The notes under the pieces are model-generated. The model had not been told where the DNA came from. It saw only the letters and a program-made list of their open reading frames with translations, and ran no database searches. Made by a program: the position numbers and the translations under genes. From contig NZ_QEYD01000004.1 of the NCBI RefSeq assembly GCF_003122215.1, forward strand, positions 310,001-374,000: DNA of 64,000 nt, written 5' to 3'. This document shows, one piece after another, positions 48,870 through 58,183 of this stretch (the first letter of the stretch is position 1; each line of letters begins with the position of its first letter). The stretch is from Pararhodobacter marinus. GTDB taxonomy: Bacteria > Pseudomonadota > Alphaproteobacteria > Rhodobacterales > Rhodobacteraceae.

Positions 48870-49606
48870 GCGGGGATTTCCGTGGAGCTTGCAGCCGGCA
48901 GGCGGCCATCGGGCAGGGCAAGACCCTGATGGATGGCCACAAGCCAGTCGTAATAGCCGTATACCGGCAGGTCCAGCGCTTCGGAAAGCGCCTGCTGATA
49001 GGGCGGCAGGTTGGTACATTCGAGGACCAGCGCCCGGGTTTCCGGCGCGCGGTCCAGAAGGGTCCGGGCGGCGGCGATCAGGTCGGCCTCGGCACGGGCC
49101 GGATCGATGCGACGCCCGGGGTCGTTGGCGCGCAGCACGTCAATGAGATGCGCATCGTCGGGCAGGGCGCCGACGGGCAGCTCGGCCTCGGCGCCCGCCG
49201 CGCGCAGATGCGCGGCGGTGATCGAACCATCCAGAAGCCCCATAATCGCCACCTTGCCGTGCTGGCGCTGTCGCAGGCGGATCTGCAACAGGGACGAGGC
49301 GGTGAACGGCACCGGGCAGTCCCCTGCCAGCCGCTCCTGATGGAACACCAGAAGCCCGCACGAGGTCGTCACCAGCCTTGCACCGCGCGCGACCAGCCTG
49401 TCGCGCGCGGCGGCAAAGCTGTCGGCCAGCGCCGGATCCTGCGGGTCACCCCGCAAAACCCGGTCGATGCCCGCCCCGCCCACCGTTTCGTACAGCACCC
49501 TGCCGCCGAACGAGCGTGCATTGCCAATATCGCCGGGCGGCCGCGCGAAGCGGGTGTCCAGCAACAGGACGCCGACAAGCGGCAGGGGCTGCACGGGATC
49601 GCTCAT
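48866..49606 (-). CDS. Asp/Glu/hydantoin racemase superfamily protein inside a peptide ABC operon
   Basis: A 246-residue protein with the two-cysteine active-site pattern of cofactor-independent Asp/Glu racemases and maleate isomerases: C83 in VTTSCGLLVF and C197 in LVLECTNLPPY, each followed by the expected Gly or Asn. Members interconvert enantiomers of acidic amino acids or hydantoins, or isomerise maleate. It lies between the binding protein and the first permease, overlapping each by four bases, which is unusual for an enzyme in a transporter operon. I infer it acts on the transported compound or its D-form. Confidence 0.82.
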   Translation of the reverse strand: MSDPVQPLPLVGVLLLDTRFARPPGDIGNARSFGGRVLYETVGGAGIDRVLRGDPQDPALADSFAAARDRLVARGARLVTTSCGLLVFHQERLAGDCPVPFTASSLLQIRLRQRQHGKVAIMGLLDGSITAAHLRAAGAEAELPVGALPDDAHLIDVLRANDPGRRIDPARAEADLIAAARTLLDRAPETRALVLECTNLPPYQQALSEALDLPVYGYYDWLVAIHQGLALPDGRLPAASSTEIPA

Positions 49607-51219
49607 CCGGTGAAGGCGAGCGAGCCGTAAGGTGCGCGGATGCCGTCGGGGCCGGGAACGAAGTTCTCGACATTGGCGGCGGCGATGGTGACGTAGATCG
49701 GCCGCGCCACGGGCAGGATCGGCAGATCGGTCATGGCGATCTGCTGGAAGCGCACGAAGAGTTCGCGCCGTGCCTCGGGGTCGGGCTCGACCGCGGCGGC
49801 TTCCAGAACGGCGTCCATTTCCTCGCTCGCATAGCCCGTCGAGTTGACGAAAGGCGTCCCGGGCGAGGCGGCCTCGGACCACCAGAAGCGCTGCGAGCCG
49901 ATGGTCGGATCGGCGGTGACCGATCCCGGATACAGCGTCAGGTCGTAATCGTATTCGCCAAAGACCGAGCGGATGAAGGTGGGGATATCAGCGCTGATCA
50001 GTTCCAGATCGATCCCGATATCGCGGAAGTTCTGTTTCAGGAACTGGCCCATCCGCTCGTAGGTATCGCCCACGGTGGGCGCGATCAGCCGCAGGCCGAA
50101 GCGCATACCGTCCGCGTCCCGCTCGTAGCCGGCCTCGTCCAGAAGCGCGTTGGCGCGGTCGGGGTCGTAGTCGTATTGCGGTACGTCCGAGGTATGGAAA
50201 TTCGGCAGCGTTTCCGGGATCGGGCTGTCGAGGATCTCGGCCAGTCCGTAATAGACCACGTCCAGCATGAGGTCGCGGTTCATCGCGTACATCAGCGCCT
50301 GACGCACTTCCAGTTTCGCCAGATGCTCGTTGCGCATGTTGGTGTGGATCATGTCGAGCGAGTTGTTCATCTCGGTGCCACGGGTCTCCACCTGGAAATC
50401 GGGGCTGTCGATGAAGCGCTGGACCTGGTTGACCGGGATCGGACCATCACCCGCCAGATGCAGTTCGCCCGCATCCAGGGCGGCGGCGCGCGCCGAAGGA
50501 TCGGTGATGATGCGGATCACGAGGCGTTCGAGCTTCGGTTCGCCCTCGCCCCAGTAATTCGGGTTGGCGGCCATCACGATGTGCGAGCCGCGCTCCCAGG
50601 TCTGGAAGACGAAGGGCCCGGTGCCCACGGGGGCGTTGTTGGCGGGGTTCTGCAGAACGTCGGTGCCCTCGTAGACATGCTTGGGCAGCATCGGCGATTC
50701 CCAGCCGGCCAGCGCGTACATCAGCGCGGGCGCGGGTTGGCTGAGGCGGAAGATCGCGGTCAACGGATCGGGCGTTTCCACCGCCGTGACGCTGGCCAGT
50801 GTCGAGCGGCCGCGCGGGTGGTGAACCTTCAGGATTTCCATGATCGTGTATTGCACATCGGCCGAGGTGAACGGCTCGCCGTCGTGCCAGGTGACGCCGT
50901 CGCGCAGGGTGAAGGTGATCGACAACCCGTCCTCGGCCACTTCCCAGGCGGTCGCCAGCGCCGGGATCGGCGAGACGTCGAAATCGTAGTTCAGCAAGCC
51001 TTCGAGCATCTTGCCCGAAACCACCGTCACCGGCGACGCGGTGTTGAAGGCCGAGCACATGGCGTTGGGCTCGGGCGTCACGCACATGGCGAGCGTTCCC
51101 GCGGGCTGCGCGCTCAGCGGCCCGAAGGGCAGGACGCTGGCGGCAAGGCCCGCGCCCGAGGCCATCAGAAGGGCGCGGCGGCTCATGGCGAGAGGGGGAT
51201 GTTGGATCTTTTTGGTCAT
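49603..51219 (-). CDS. ABC transporter substrate-binding protein, family 5 (DppA/OppA-like), Tat signal
   Basis: A 538-residue family-5 binding protein. The signal carries a twin-arginine (SRRALLMASGAGLAASVL), with the mature part expected after residue 38. The SVLPFGPLSAQPAGTLAM start, the LTFTLRDGVTWHDGEPF segment near residue 100 and the large two-lobe size are diagnostic. The ATG 51219 is preferred over a distant upstream ATG in the divergent promoter region. It is the first gene of the operon; substrate may be a peptide, opine or acidic amino-acid compound given the racemase. Confidence 0.92.
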   Translation of the reverse strand: MTKKIQHPPLAMSRRALLMASGAGLAASVLPFGPLSAQPAGTLAMCVTPEPNAMCSAFNTASPVTVVSGKMLEGLLNYDFDVSPIPALATAWEVAEDGLSITFTLRDGVTWHDGEPFTSADVQYTIMEILKVHHPRGRSTLASVTAVETPDPLTAIFRLSQPAPALMYALAGWESPMLPKHVYEGTDVLQNPANNAPVGTGPFVFQTWERGSHIVMAANPNYWGEGEPKLERLVIRIITDPSARAAALDAGELHLAGDGPIPVNQVQRFIDSPDFQVETRGTEMNNSLDMIHTNMRNEHLAKLEVRQALMYAMNRDLMLDVVYYGLAEILDSPIPETLPNFHTSDVPQYDYDPDRANALLDEAGYERDADGMRFGLRLIAPTVGDTYERMGQFLKQNFRDIGIDLELISADIPTFIRSVFGEYDYDLTLYPGSVTADPTIGSQRFWWSEAASPGTPFVNSTGYASEEMDAVLEAAAVEPDPEARRELFVRFQQIAMTDLPILPVARPIYVTIAAANVENFVPGPDGIRAPYGSLAFTG

Positions 51220-51490
51220 GTGGTTTCCCTGTTGCGCTTGTCTTTCGGCCCTTGGGCCCCTTTGTCGGCGCCAAGCGCCGGAACGCTTTGCTGGCGGCAC
51301 GGGTGACGCAGTAGGTCGAGTATTCCGGGGTGGGTGCAATCTCGCCAGTAGGGGTGTTTCAGATTCCAGTTCTGATTTTTCTGTTATCGGTCATTTCACC
51401 CGTTTCGCCTGCAATCAGCGCGCGAGGGCCGTTGCAACTGTCCCTGATCGGGTGAAAACCTGAGGGAAATCAACAGTCGGGAACCGTGAC
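51220..51490. promoter_or_regulatory. 271-base divergent promoter region
   Basis: It lies between the binding protein (leftward) and the ThDP enzyme (rightward). TTTCACCC (51394-51401) and GGGTGAAA (51450-51457) are inverted copies 48 bases apart, a possible looped operator pair. The stretch 51355-51400 is AT-rich. No gene is evident. Confidence 0.4.
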
Positions 51491-53131
51491 ATGGATCATG
51501 CGACAGGCGCAGACATGCTGGCGCTTCTGATCCGCGACTGGGCGGGTCTGCCGGTCTTCCACGTGCCGGGCGAAGGCATTCTGGAGCTGGTCGACGCGCT
51601 CGAAGGCGCGGGCGCCGCTCTGGTATCGTGTCGCCACGAGGCCGGGGCAGTCGTGGCCGCGCAGGCGGCGGGGCTGGTCGCGGGGCGGCCCGGGATCGCG
51701 CTGGTGGGCCGGGCGCCCGGGGCGCTGAACGCGGCCCTGGCGCTGCACACCGCGCGCACCGACGGGGCGCCGATGATCCTGATCCTGGGCCAGCCCTCGC
51801 GCGCGATCGCGGGGCGCGAGCCTTACCTGTCGAACGCCGATTTCGCTCAGGCATTCGCGCCGTCGGCCAAGTGGGTCGGGTCGTGTGACAGCGCCGCGCG
51901 GCTGGTCGAGAGCTTCTCGCGCGCGTGGAGCGAAGCCCTGAGCGGGCGGCCGGGTCCGGTGGTTCTGGCCCTGCATGAAGAGGTCTGGCACGAGAGTATC
52001 CCCCGCGCGGGCCTGCCCGGCACGGCGCCTGTGGTCCCGCGCCCGCAGGCCGCGCCCGACGATCTGGACCGGCTGGCCGATGCGCTGGCCGAGGCGCGGC
52101 GCCCGCTGATCATCGCCGGGGGCAGCGGCTGGACGGCGGCCGAGGCCGCCGCTCTGGCCGCATTCGCCTCTGAAAGCGGGATCCCGGTCGCGACCGCCTA
52201 TCGTCGCCGCGACCTGATGCCCGCCAGCCATCCGCTGATGGCGGGAGAGTTGGGTATCGGCGCGGATCCGGTGCTGGCGGCGAAGGTGGCCGAGGCCGAT
52301 TGCCTGCTGGTGCTGGGGATGCGGCTGGGCGAGATCAACACCTTCGGTGCCAATGTCTTCGAGGGTTATCGCCTGATCGAGGCGCCTGTTCCCGCGCAGG
52401 CGGTGCATCACGTTCATCCCGATCCGGCCGAGCTGAACGCCGTCTACCGCACCCACAGCGCGATACTGGCGCATCCCGGCGACGTGGTGGCGGGGCTGCG
52501 CGCGCGCGGGCCGAAACGGCATGCGCTGACCGAATGGCCGCAAAGCCTGCGCGCCGCGCGCGAAGCGTTCACGACGGGCAGGCCCTGCCTCGGACCGCTG
52601 GACCTGAACGCCGTGTTCCGCACCCTGCGCGCGGCCTTGCCAGAGGACGCGATGCTGACCGTGGGCGCCGGCGCCTATGCGCATTGGCCGCAGCGCTATT
52701 TCCCGCATGAGGTCTTCGGCACGCAACTCGGCCCCAAGAGCGGCGCGATGGGCTACGGCCTGCCCGCGGCCATCGGCGTGCAGGCTGCGCAGCCCGGCCG
52801 CCGGGTCGTCGCGGTGGCAGGGGACGGATGCTTCATGATGCAGGGCGAAGAGCTGGCCACGGCGGCGTTGTACCGCCTGCCCATCGTCACCATCGTGGTG
52901 AATAACAGCCTGTACGGCGCCATCGCCGCCTCGCAGAGCCGGATGTTCGGACGACGCAGCGGCACCGCGTTGGCGCCCGTCGATTTCACCGCACTGGCCG
53001 GGGCAATGGGGGTGAAGGCGTGGAAGGTCACCGCGACCGACGCCTTCGCCCCGGCCCTGCAGGACGCGCTGGCCGAAGGCGGCCCCACCCTGATCGAACT
53101 CATCACCGGCGAAGAGGCCCTGAAACCATGA
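51491..53131 (+). CDS. thiamine-diphosphate-dependent enzyme of the acetolactate synthase superfamily
   Basis: A 546-residue ThDP enzyme with catalytic glutamate in VSCRHEAGAVVAAQ, a central domain, and the pyrophosphate motif AGDGCFMMQ...VVNNSLYGAI in the C-terminal domain. It differs from the ThDP protein at 18266 and is not its close copy. No small subunit follows. Its start ATG 51491 is the first possible; the stop overlaps the FAD protein start by four bases, so the two act together. The divergent peptide-type transporter and racemase suggest a shared catabolic route, possibly decarboxylating a 2-oxo acid; the reaction is unknown. Confidence 0.87.
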   Translation: MDHATGADMLALLIRDWAGLPVFHVPGEGILELVDALEGAGAALVSCRHEAGAVVAAQAAGLVAGRPGIALVGRAPGALNAALALHTARTDGAPMILILGQPSRAIAGREPYLSNADFAQAFAPSAKWVGSCDSAARLVESFSRAWSEALSGRPGPVVLALHEEVWHESIPRAGLPGTAPVVPRPQAAPDDLDRLADALAEARRPLIIAGGSGWTAAEAAALAAFASESGIPVATAYRRRDLMPASHPLMAGELGIGADPVLAAKVAEADCLLVLGMRLGEINTFGANVFEGYRLIEAPVPAQAVHHVHPDPAELNAVYRTHSAILAHPGDVVAGLRARGPKRHALTEWPQSLRAAREAFTTGRPCLGPLDLNAVFRTLRAALPEDAMLTVGAGAYAHWPQRYFPHEVFGTQLGPKSGAMGYGLPAAIGVQAAQPGRRVVAVAGDGCFMMQGEELATAALYRLPIVTIVVNNSLYGAIAASQSRMFGRRSGTALAPVDFTALAGAMGVKAWKVTATDAFAPALQDALAEGGPTLIELITGEEALKP

Positions 53132-54414
53132 GCGACATCATCGTCATCGGCGCGGGTATCGCCGGGCTGACCGCCGCCTATCGGCTGCGGCAGGCGGGCC
53201 ATGCCGTCACCGTTCTGGAAGCGGGCGCCGTGCCCGGCGGGCGCGTCGGCGATCGCGAGACGCGCGGCATCCGCTACAACGCGGGCGCGCGGCTGATCTA
53301 CCCGTTTTCCAAACCGTTCAACCGGCTGCTCGACGAGCTGGGCCTGCGCGAGCAGATGGTGCCGGTGCGCAAGCTGTCGGCCCAGTGCCTCGGCACGGAC
53401 GAGGACTGGCGGATCGAGCTGATGCCGGGTCCTGCCAGCCTGCTGACGCCGGGCCTGTCGCTGGCCGAACGGCTGCGCTTCGTGACCTTCGGCGCGAGGA
53501 TGCTGCTGTCGCGGGCAAAGGCCGATCCCGACGACGCGGCCAGCGCGCTGGCGGCGGACCGCGTCAGCCTTGCCGACTACACGCGGCAGAAGATCGGGCC
53601 GGGCGCGCTGGCGCGGATGGTCGATCCGGTCTTCCGGGGCACGCGGTCGTGGAACGCCGAGGACATCTCGGGCGCCTTCTTCGCCTCGACCACGCCGCAT
53701 CTGATCGGGCAGGACACGGTTCATGTATTCCGCAACGGCATGGCCACGCTGCCCGAGGCACTGGCCCGGGGGCTGGATCTGCGTTGCAACACGCGGGTCA
53801 CGGCGGTGACGCGGTCCGGGACGGACTACGCGGTCGAAACCGAAAGCGGAACGCTGCAGGCCGCGCGCGTCGTCATGGCGGTCGAAGGCTCGCTGGTTTC
53901 CGGGCTGATGCCCGATCTGGCCGAGCGCCAGCGCGCCTTTTTCGACAGCGTACGCTATAATTCGCTGGGAATCGTGCATTACCGGCTGAAGGGGGACGTC
54001 GCGCCAAGGATGAATTTCTTCGCGCGCGAGACGGCCTCGAGCATCGCCACCTACCAGCAAAGCGCGGCCAACCCGGCGACGGGGCAGGCGGCGCAGCTTT
54101 ACGCGCAGCTTTCGCCCGAAGCCAATGCCCGCGCCATTGCCGAGGGGCGCACCGGCGATCTGCACGCCCTCATCGAAGAGCGGCTGTTGCAGCTTTACCC
54201 GACGCTGCACGCCGATTGCGAGGACCGGGTCGAGCAATGGATCGAACGCAAGCTGCCGACCTTCTACCCGGGCTATGCGGCGAGGATGGCGGCTTTCCGG
54301 GCCGAACAGCAGGGTGGGCTGGCCTTTTGCGGCGATTACCTGGCCCAATCCCTTTTGACCGGGGCCTCGGCCAGCGGCGAGCGGGCGGCGGCGCAGATCC
54401 TCGCCTCATTCTGA
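53128..54414 (+). CDS. FAD-dependent oxidoreductase, protoporphyrinogen oxidase/amine oxidase-like
   Basis: A 428-residue flavoprotein of the phytoene desaturase/protoporphyrinogen oxidase superfamily, with the dinucleotide-binding motif IVIGAGIAGLTAAYRL at the start and EAGAVPGGRVGDR completing it. The C-terminal LAFCGDYLAQSLLTGASASGERAA is the second FAD segment. It is translationally coupled to the ThDP gene by ATGA. Heme biosynthetic genes are absent nearby, so a catabolic oxidation or desaturation is more likely than protoporphyrinogen oxidation. Its 3' end overlaps the convergent AraC gene by nine bases. Confidence 0.82.
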   Translation: MSDIIVIGAGIAGLTAAYRLRQAGHAVTVLEAGAVPGGRVGDRETRGIRYNAGARLIYPFSKPFNRLLDELGLREQMVPVRKLSAQCLGTDEDWRIELMPGPASLLTPGLSLAERLRFVTFGARMLLSRAKADPDDAASALAADRVSLADYTRQKIGPGALARMVDPVFRGTRSWNAEDISGAFFASTTPHLIGQDTVHVFRNGMATLPEALARGLDLRCNTRVTAVTRSGTDYAVETESGTLQAARVVMAVEGSLVSGLMPDLAERQRAFFDSVRYNSLGIVHYRLKGDVAPRMNFFARETASSIATYQQSAANPATGQAAQLYAQLSPEANARAIAEGRTGDLHALIEERLLQLYPTLHADCEDRVEQWIERKLPTFYPGYAARMAAFRAEQQGGLAFCGDYLAQSLLTGASASGERAAAQILASF

Positions 54415-55500
54415 GGGGTCGCGCGCCTTTGCCGGGGCTGCCGCGTGCTTGGCGCTCGAGGGCAGCACCCCGAAATGCAGCTTGAAGGCCGAGGTGAAGC
54501 TGGCCTGCCGCTTGTACCCGGCGGTCTGGGCGATCTCGGCGATGGACAAATCGCCCTGCTCCAGAAGGGTCAGCGCGTAATCCATCCGGAACTTCTTGCG
54601 GTATTCGAAGATCGTGGTGCCGTAGAAGAACTTGAACCCGGCCTTCAGCTTGGTCGCATTGGTGCCCAGTTCTTTCGCGAGATTGGTGGCCGAGTAGTTC
54701 TTGGAGAAATCCGTGGCCAGCATCTCGCGCGCGCGCTCGAACATGGCGAAATCGCGCTGCGAGAAACTCTGCGCGCCTTCGTCCGAGCCGTCGTCCAGCG
54801 CATCGGCGACAAGGCAGATGATCTCGGTCAGCTTGGCCGATGCCCGCATCAGGTCGCGCGGGCCGTCGAAGGGGATGTCCCATAATGCCTGCAGCGCGCG
54901 CACGAAGGCGCTGTTGATCTTGCGCTCGACCAGAGGGATCTCGCCCGGGAGCGGGTTGAACAACCGCTCGACAGTGCTGGATTCCAGCCCGAAACTGTCG
55001 CGCAGAAGGGCCGGCGCGACATAGAGGCCCAGAAGCCGGTAGCCGCCCGGCGGAATGCGGACGGTATAGGACAGGTCGGGCGGGCAGCGCAGCGCCACCA
55101 TCGTTGCTTCGTGCACGGGGTGATTGTTGCCCTGGGCAGGCGGCGGGCTGCCTTGCTCGACATCCCAGCTCAGATGCACGGGGCCTTCGATCTGGAAATG
55201 CAGCTCGATCAGGCCCTCGTCGCGGACCTCCTCGTGGCGTTCGTCCAGCGTGTTGCAATCGGTGATGCCGCAGAAGATCTGGTCGCGGACCGACAGGAAA
55301 CGATAGAACCCGCCGCCTTCGTCCGGGGCCAGATCGACCCGCGCCGAGAACAGGCCCTGCGCGGGATCGGCCAATGTCGCATAGCGGTCAGGCCGGGCGG
55401 CGAGGCTGCGGAACACGCCCGCCAGCGTGCCGCTTTCGTCTCCGAATTCGCGCCGCCACAGGCTTTTCACGGCGGGTTGCGTGTCGCGCTGGCCGGTCAT
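54406..55500 (-). CDS. AraC-family transcriptional regulator (PchR-like)
   Basis: A 364-residue protein with an N-terminal AraC ligand-binding-like domain (about 30-240) and two helix-turn-helix motifs at about 262-355 (TNLAKELGTNATKLKAGF, and IAEIAQTAGYKRQASFTSAF). The C-terminal half resembles PchR-type regulators. It lies between the ThDP/FAD operon and the ALDH/RidA genes and could control either. The ATG at 55500 is taken as start; RidA and ALDH are upstream of it on the same strand, separated by 41 bases, so read-through is possible. Confidence 0.92.
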   Translation of the reverse strand: MTGQRDTQPAVKSLWRREFGDESGTLAGVFRSLAARPDRYATLADPAQGLFSARVDLAPDEGGGFYRFLSVRDQIFCGITDCNTLDERHEEVRDEGLIELHFQIEGPVHLSWDVEQGSPPPAQGNNHPVHEATMVALRCPPDLSYTVRIPPGGYRLLGLYVAPALLRDSFGLESSTVERLFNPLPGEIPLVERKINSAFVRALQALWDIPFDGPRDLMRASAKLTEIICLVADALDDGSDEGAQSFSQRDFAMFERAREMLATDFSKNYSATNLAKELGTNATKLKAGFKFFYGTTIFEYRKKFRMDYALTLLEQGDLSIAEIAQTAGYKRQASFTSAFKLHFGVLPSSAKHAAAPAKARDPSE

Positions 55501-55541
55501 GCTGGGCGGTTCCCTCCCGTGCTGGCGATGCGCGGACCAGC

Positions 55542-55916
55542 TTACCGGCGCGAGGCCGAGACCTCAATCTCGACCTTCGCGCCCGGCGCGGGAAGCTGGC
55601 AGACCAGCAGCGTGTTGGTCGGGCGCACGGCGTCGAAATGCGTCTTCAGCACCTGCGCCACGCCCTTCGCGAAACCGGCTTCGGTGATGTAGACCCGCAC
55701 GGTCTTCACATCGGCCAGCGAGGCCCCGGCCTGTTCCAGCGCCCCGGAGACCGAGGCCAGCGCGTTTTCCAGCTGCGCCTCGACGCTGTCGGGAAAGGTC
55801 CCGTCGGCATCGGGGCCAAGGCTGCCCGAGACATGGATCACCGGGCCGTCGATCACCGCCTTGGCGAAACCTGCGAAATCCTCGGCCGGAGAGCCGGAAA
55901 AGATACGGTCCTTCAT
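55542..55916 (-). CDS. RidA-family protein (enamine/imine deaminase)
   Basis: A 124-residue trimeric RidA/YjgF/UK114 fold protein. The conserved arginine lies in DAVRPTNTLLV, and VKTVRVYITE and APGAKVEIEVSA match the family. RidA members hydrolyse reactive 2-aminoacrylate or other enamines; those in catabolic operons often deaminate a pathway intermediate. It starts three bases after the ALDH stop, so ALDH and RidA form one transcript, pointing to an amine or aldehyde oxidation sequence. Confidence 0.92.
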   Translation of the reverse strand: MKDRIFSGSPAEDFAGFAKAVIDGPVIHVSGSLGPDADGTFPDSVEAQLENALASVSGALEQAGASLADVKTVRVYITEAGFAKGVAQVLKTHFDAVRPTNTLLVCQLPAPGAKVEIEVSASRR

Positions 55917-55919
55917 GGC

Positions 55920-57314
55920 TTACGCTTCCTCGGATTTGCGGACGATCAGCGCCTTCTTGCGCAGGAAGCGGTGGAACCCGCCATGGCCGTAGCGGGTGCC
56001 GCCCAGCCCCGAGACGCCGAAGGCGGTTTTCTCGGCCCGGTCGCCGACGCCGCCCATGGTGTCGAAATCGTTGATCCAGACGCCCCCGGCATTGATCCGT
56101 TCACCCACGGCGACCGCTTCTTCCTCGTCGCCGATGACGGTCGCCGACAGGCCGAAAACCGTGTCATTGGCCAGCCGGATCGCCTCTTCGGGTTCGTCGA
56201 AACGGGCGATGGGGATGATCGGGCCGAAGGTTTCGGCCTGCATGATCTCCATGTCCTGGGTGACATCGACCAGAACCGTCGGTTCGCACCAGATGCCGCC
56301 ATCCTTCTCGATCAGCTTGCCGCCGGTCAGGACGCGCGCACCCTTGGCCACCGCGTCATCGAGCTGGGCCTGCAGGATACGCGCCTGCTTGCGGAAGATG
56401 ACGGGGCCCAGCTCGCCCGATTGCAACCCCTCGGTATTCATCGTCAGCGCGCGCGTGCGGGCGACGACGCGGTCTACGAAGGTCGGATAGATGTCCCGCC
56501 CGGCATAGACGCGCTCGATCGAGCAGCAAAGCTGACCCGAATTTTCCATCGCGCCGCGCACCACGATCTCGGCCGCCTCGTCGGCATCGGCGCTGTCGAG
56601 CACCACCGCCGGGTCGTTCCCGCCCAGTTCCAGGAACGCCGTCTTGAACTGCGCAGCCGCGCGTTCCTGCACCTTGCGTCCGGTCGGCACGGAGCCGGTG
56701 AAGACCACCATGTCGGTCACATCGATCACCGCGCCGCCGGTTTCGCCGTCGCCCGCCGCGTAATCGAGAACGTCACGCAGATACTCGACCTCGGACACCG
56801 CTTTCATGAAGGGCTCGATGAAGCGCGGCGTGACTTCCGAGGGCTTGGCCAGCACGGCAGAGCCCGCCAGAAGCGCGGTGATCGCGTCGATCATCGACAG
56901 GATCAGCGGGTAGTTCCAGGGCGAGATGATCCCGACCAGCGGGTAGGGGACATATTGCTGGCGGAAACTCAGCGTGCCATCGCCCGAGCCGCCGGTGGCC
57001 GCGGCCAGCGCCTCTGCAGCGGTGGCGACGCGCATCCTGGTGATGCCCTTGAGGCCCTCGACCTCGGCCACCGACATGGCGTGGCGCCCGGTATCGACGG
57101 ACAGCGCGTCGACGATGGCGGCGTAATGGCGGTCCACCGCGTCGCACATCGCCAGCATCGCGGCCTTGCGGCCTTCAAGCCCGATCTCGGTCCATGTCCG
57201 CTGACCCGCACGCAGACGCTCGGCCCGGGCCTGCAGGGCGGGCAGGTCCGCCACCTCGATCTGATGGTCGACGATCCCGGTCCGGGGGTTCGTCACGTCG
57301 ATTGCACGGCTCAT
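55920..57314 (-). CDS. NAD(P)-dependent aldehyde dehydrogenase
   Basis: A 464-residue ALDH-superfamily protein. The catalytic cysteine is C263 in SGQLCCSIERVY (C264 adjoins), the general base E229 lies in FLELGGNDPAVV, and N134 (SPWNYP) completes the site; TGSVPTGRKV binds cofactor. Length is slightly below the usual ~480-500. The ATG 57314 starts at the family's N terminus. It precedes RidA by three bases and is followed upstream by a GntR gene on the same strand. Confidence 0.93.
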   Translation of the reverse strand: MSRAIDVTNPRTGIVDHQIEVADLPALQARAERLRAGQRTWTEIGLEGRKAAMLAMCDAVDRHYAAIVDALSVDTGRHAMSVAEVEGLKGITRMRVATAAEALAAATGGSGDGTLSFRQQYVPYPLVGIISPWNYPLILSMIDAITALLAGSAVLAKPSEVTPRFIEPFMKAVSEVEYLRDVLDYAAGDGETGGAVIDVTDMVVFTGSVPTGRKVQERAAAQFKTAFLELGGNDPAVVLDSADADEAAEIVVRGAMENSGQLCCSIERVYAGRDIYPTFVDRVVARTRALTMNTEGLQSGELGPVIFRKQARILQAQLDDAVAKGARVLTGGKLIEKDGGIWCEPTVLVDVTQDMEIMQAETFGPIIPIARFDEPEEAIRLANDTVFGLSATVIGDEEEAVAVGERINAGGVWINDFDTMGGVGDRAEKTAFGVSGLGGTRYGHGGFHRFLRKKALIVRKSEEA

Positions 57315-57411
57315 CGGGGCAGCTCTCCGTCATGGGTTTTCAGCGCTTTGGCGCAGCATGAAGCGCGCGGCGAGCGGCGGAAAGACAGGGCCGGGCGATG
57401 CTTCCGATATC

Positions 57412-57421
57412 GAAAATTTTC
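57412..57421. promoter_or_regulatory. palindrome GAAAATTTTC upstream of ALDH
   Basis: A perfect 10-bp palindrome 97 bases before the ALDH start, in the 143-base gap between GntR and ALDH genes. It lies in an otherwise GC-rich stretch and may be an operator or the AT-rich part of the ALDH promoter. Confidence 0.35.
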
Positions 57422-57457
57422 CGCCGGAAATCCGCAGTGTGGCGGGGGCGGGGCCTG

Positions 57458-58120
57458 TCAGCGCGGAAGCGCCATCGCCTTGTAGGCTACCTGCGCGCGG
57501 TCGAGCGTGGCGAGATAGCGCGCCGCCGCCGCGTCGCGGTCGCCGCGCGCCAGCGCCGCGACGACGGCCGCGTGATCCTCGGCCACCGCCGCGCGATTGG
57601 CGCCCTCGGCCAGTGTCACGCTGCGATAGGCCTGCATCCGGTCGTTGCAGTGATCGGCGATCTCGGTCAGGAACCGGTTCGCGCAAAGGTCGAACAGCGC
57701 CCGGCGGAAGGCGGTATTGGCGGCGATGAAATCGCGCGGCGCATCGCCCCGGATCGCTGCCTTCTCGGCCTCGGACGCGGCCCTGAGGGCCGTCACGTCC
57801 GGCGCATCGGGGATCTGCCGCAGGATGTCGGCTTCCAGGAGAAGCCGGGTGTGGAACATATGCGCGACCTCGTCGCGGCTGAGCAGGGGCAGGCAATAGC
57901 CCCGTCCGCGCTCGGTCAGGATGCCGTTGCCGACAAGCCGGAACAGCGCCTCGCGGATCGGCGTGCGCGAGGTTTCGAGCGCCGTGGCCAGTGCGGGTTC
58001 GGTGATCAGGTCGTCAGGGCCGTAATCGCCGCTGCGGATCGCCTCGAGCACCCAGTCGAAGACCTGATCGCTGAGCCTTGCGCGGCGCAGGATACGGGGT
58101 TTGGCCGGGGTCGGAATCAT
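57458..58120 (-). CDS. GntR-family regulator, FCD subfamily
   Basis: A 220-residue FCD-type GntR protein with winged helix (ITEPALATALETSRTPIREALFRLV) and helical effector domain (about 100-210). ATG 58120 is chosen because GntR homology begins soon after; the frame from 58177 has no added character. It lies 63 bases downstream of hyuB on the same strand and upstream of ALDH, so it could be co-transcribed with the HyuA/HyuB pair and control it through the inverted repeat at 61931-61947. Confidence 0.92.
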   Translation of the reverse strand: MIPTPAKPRILRRARLSDQVFDWVLEAIRSGDYGPDDLITEPALATALETSRTPIREALFRLVGNGILTERGRGYCLPLLSRDEVAHMFHTRLLLEADILRQIPDAPDVTALRAASEAEKAAIRGDAPRDFIAANTAFRRALFDLCANRFLTEIADHCNDRMQAYRSVTLAEGANRAAVAEDHAAVVAALARGDRDAAAARYLATLDRAQVAYKAMALPR

Positions 58121-58183
58121 GGGGCGTCCTGTCGGTATTCGGGGGCGCAGGATAGGGGGCCTGCCGGGGCGGGACAACGCCCC

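Noticed and set aside
47026-48942. 638-codon frame that would fuse extra sequence to the DppC-like permease
   Set aside because: The first ~350 residues are an out-of-frame reading of the DppB gene; the permease starts at 47877 where OppC homology begins.
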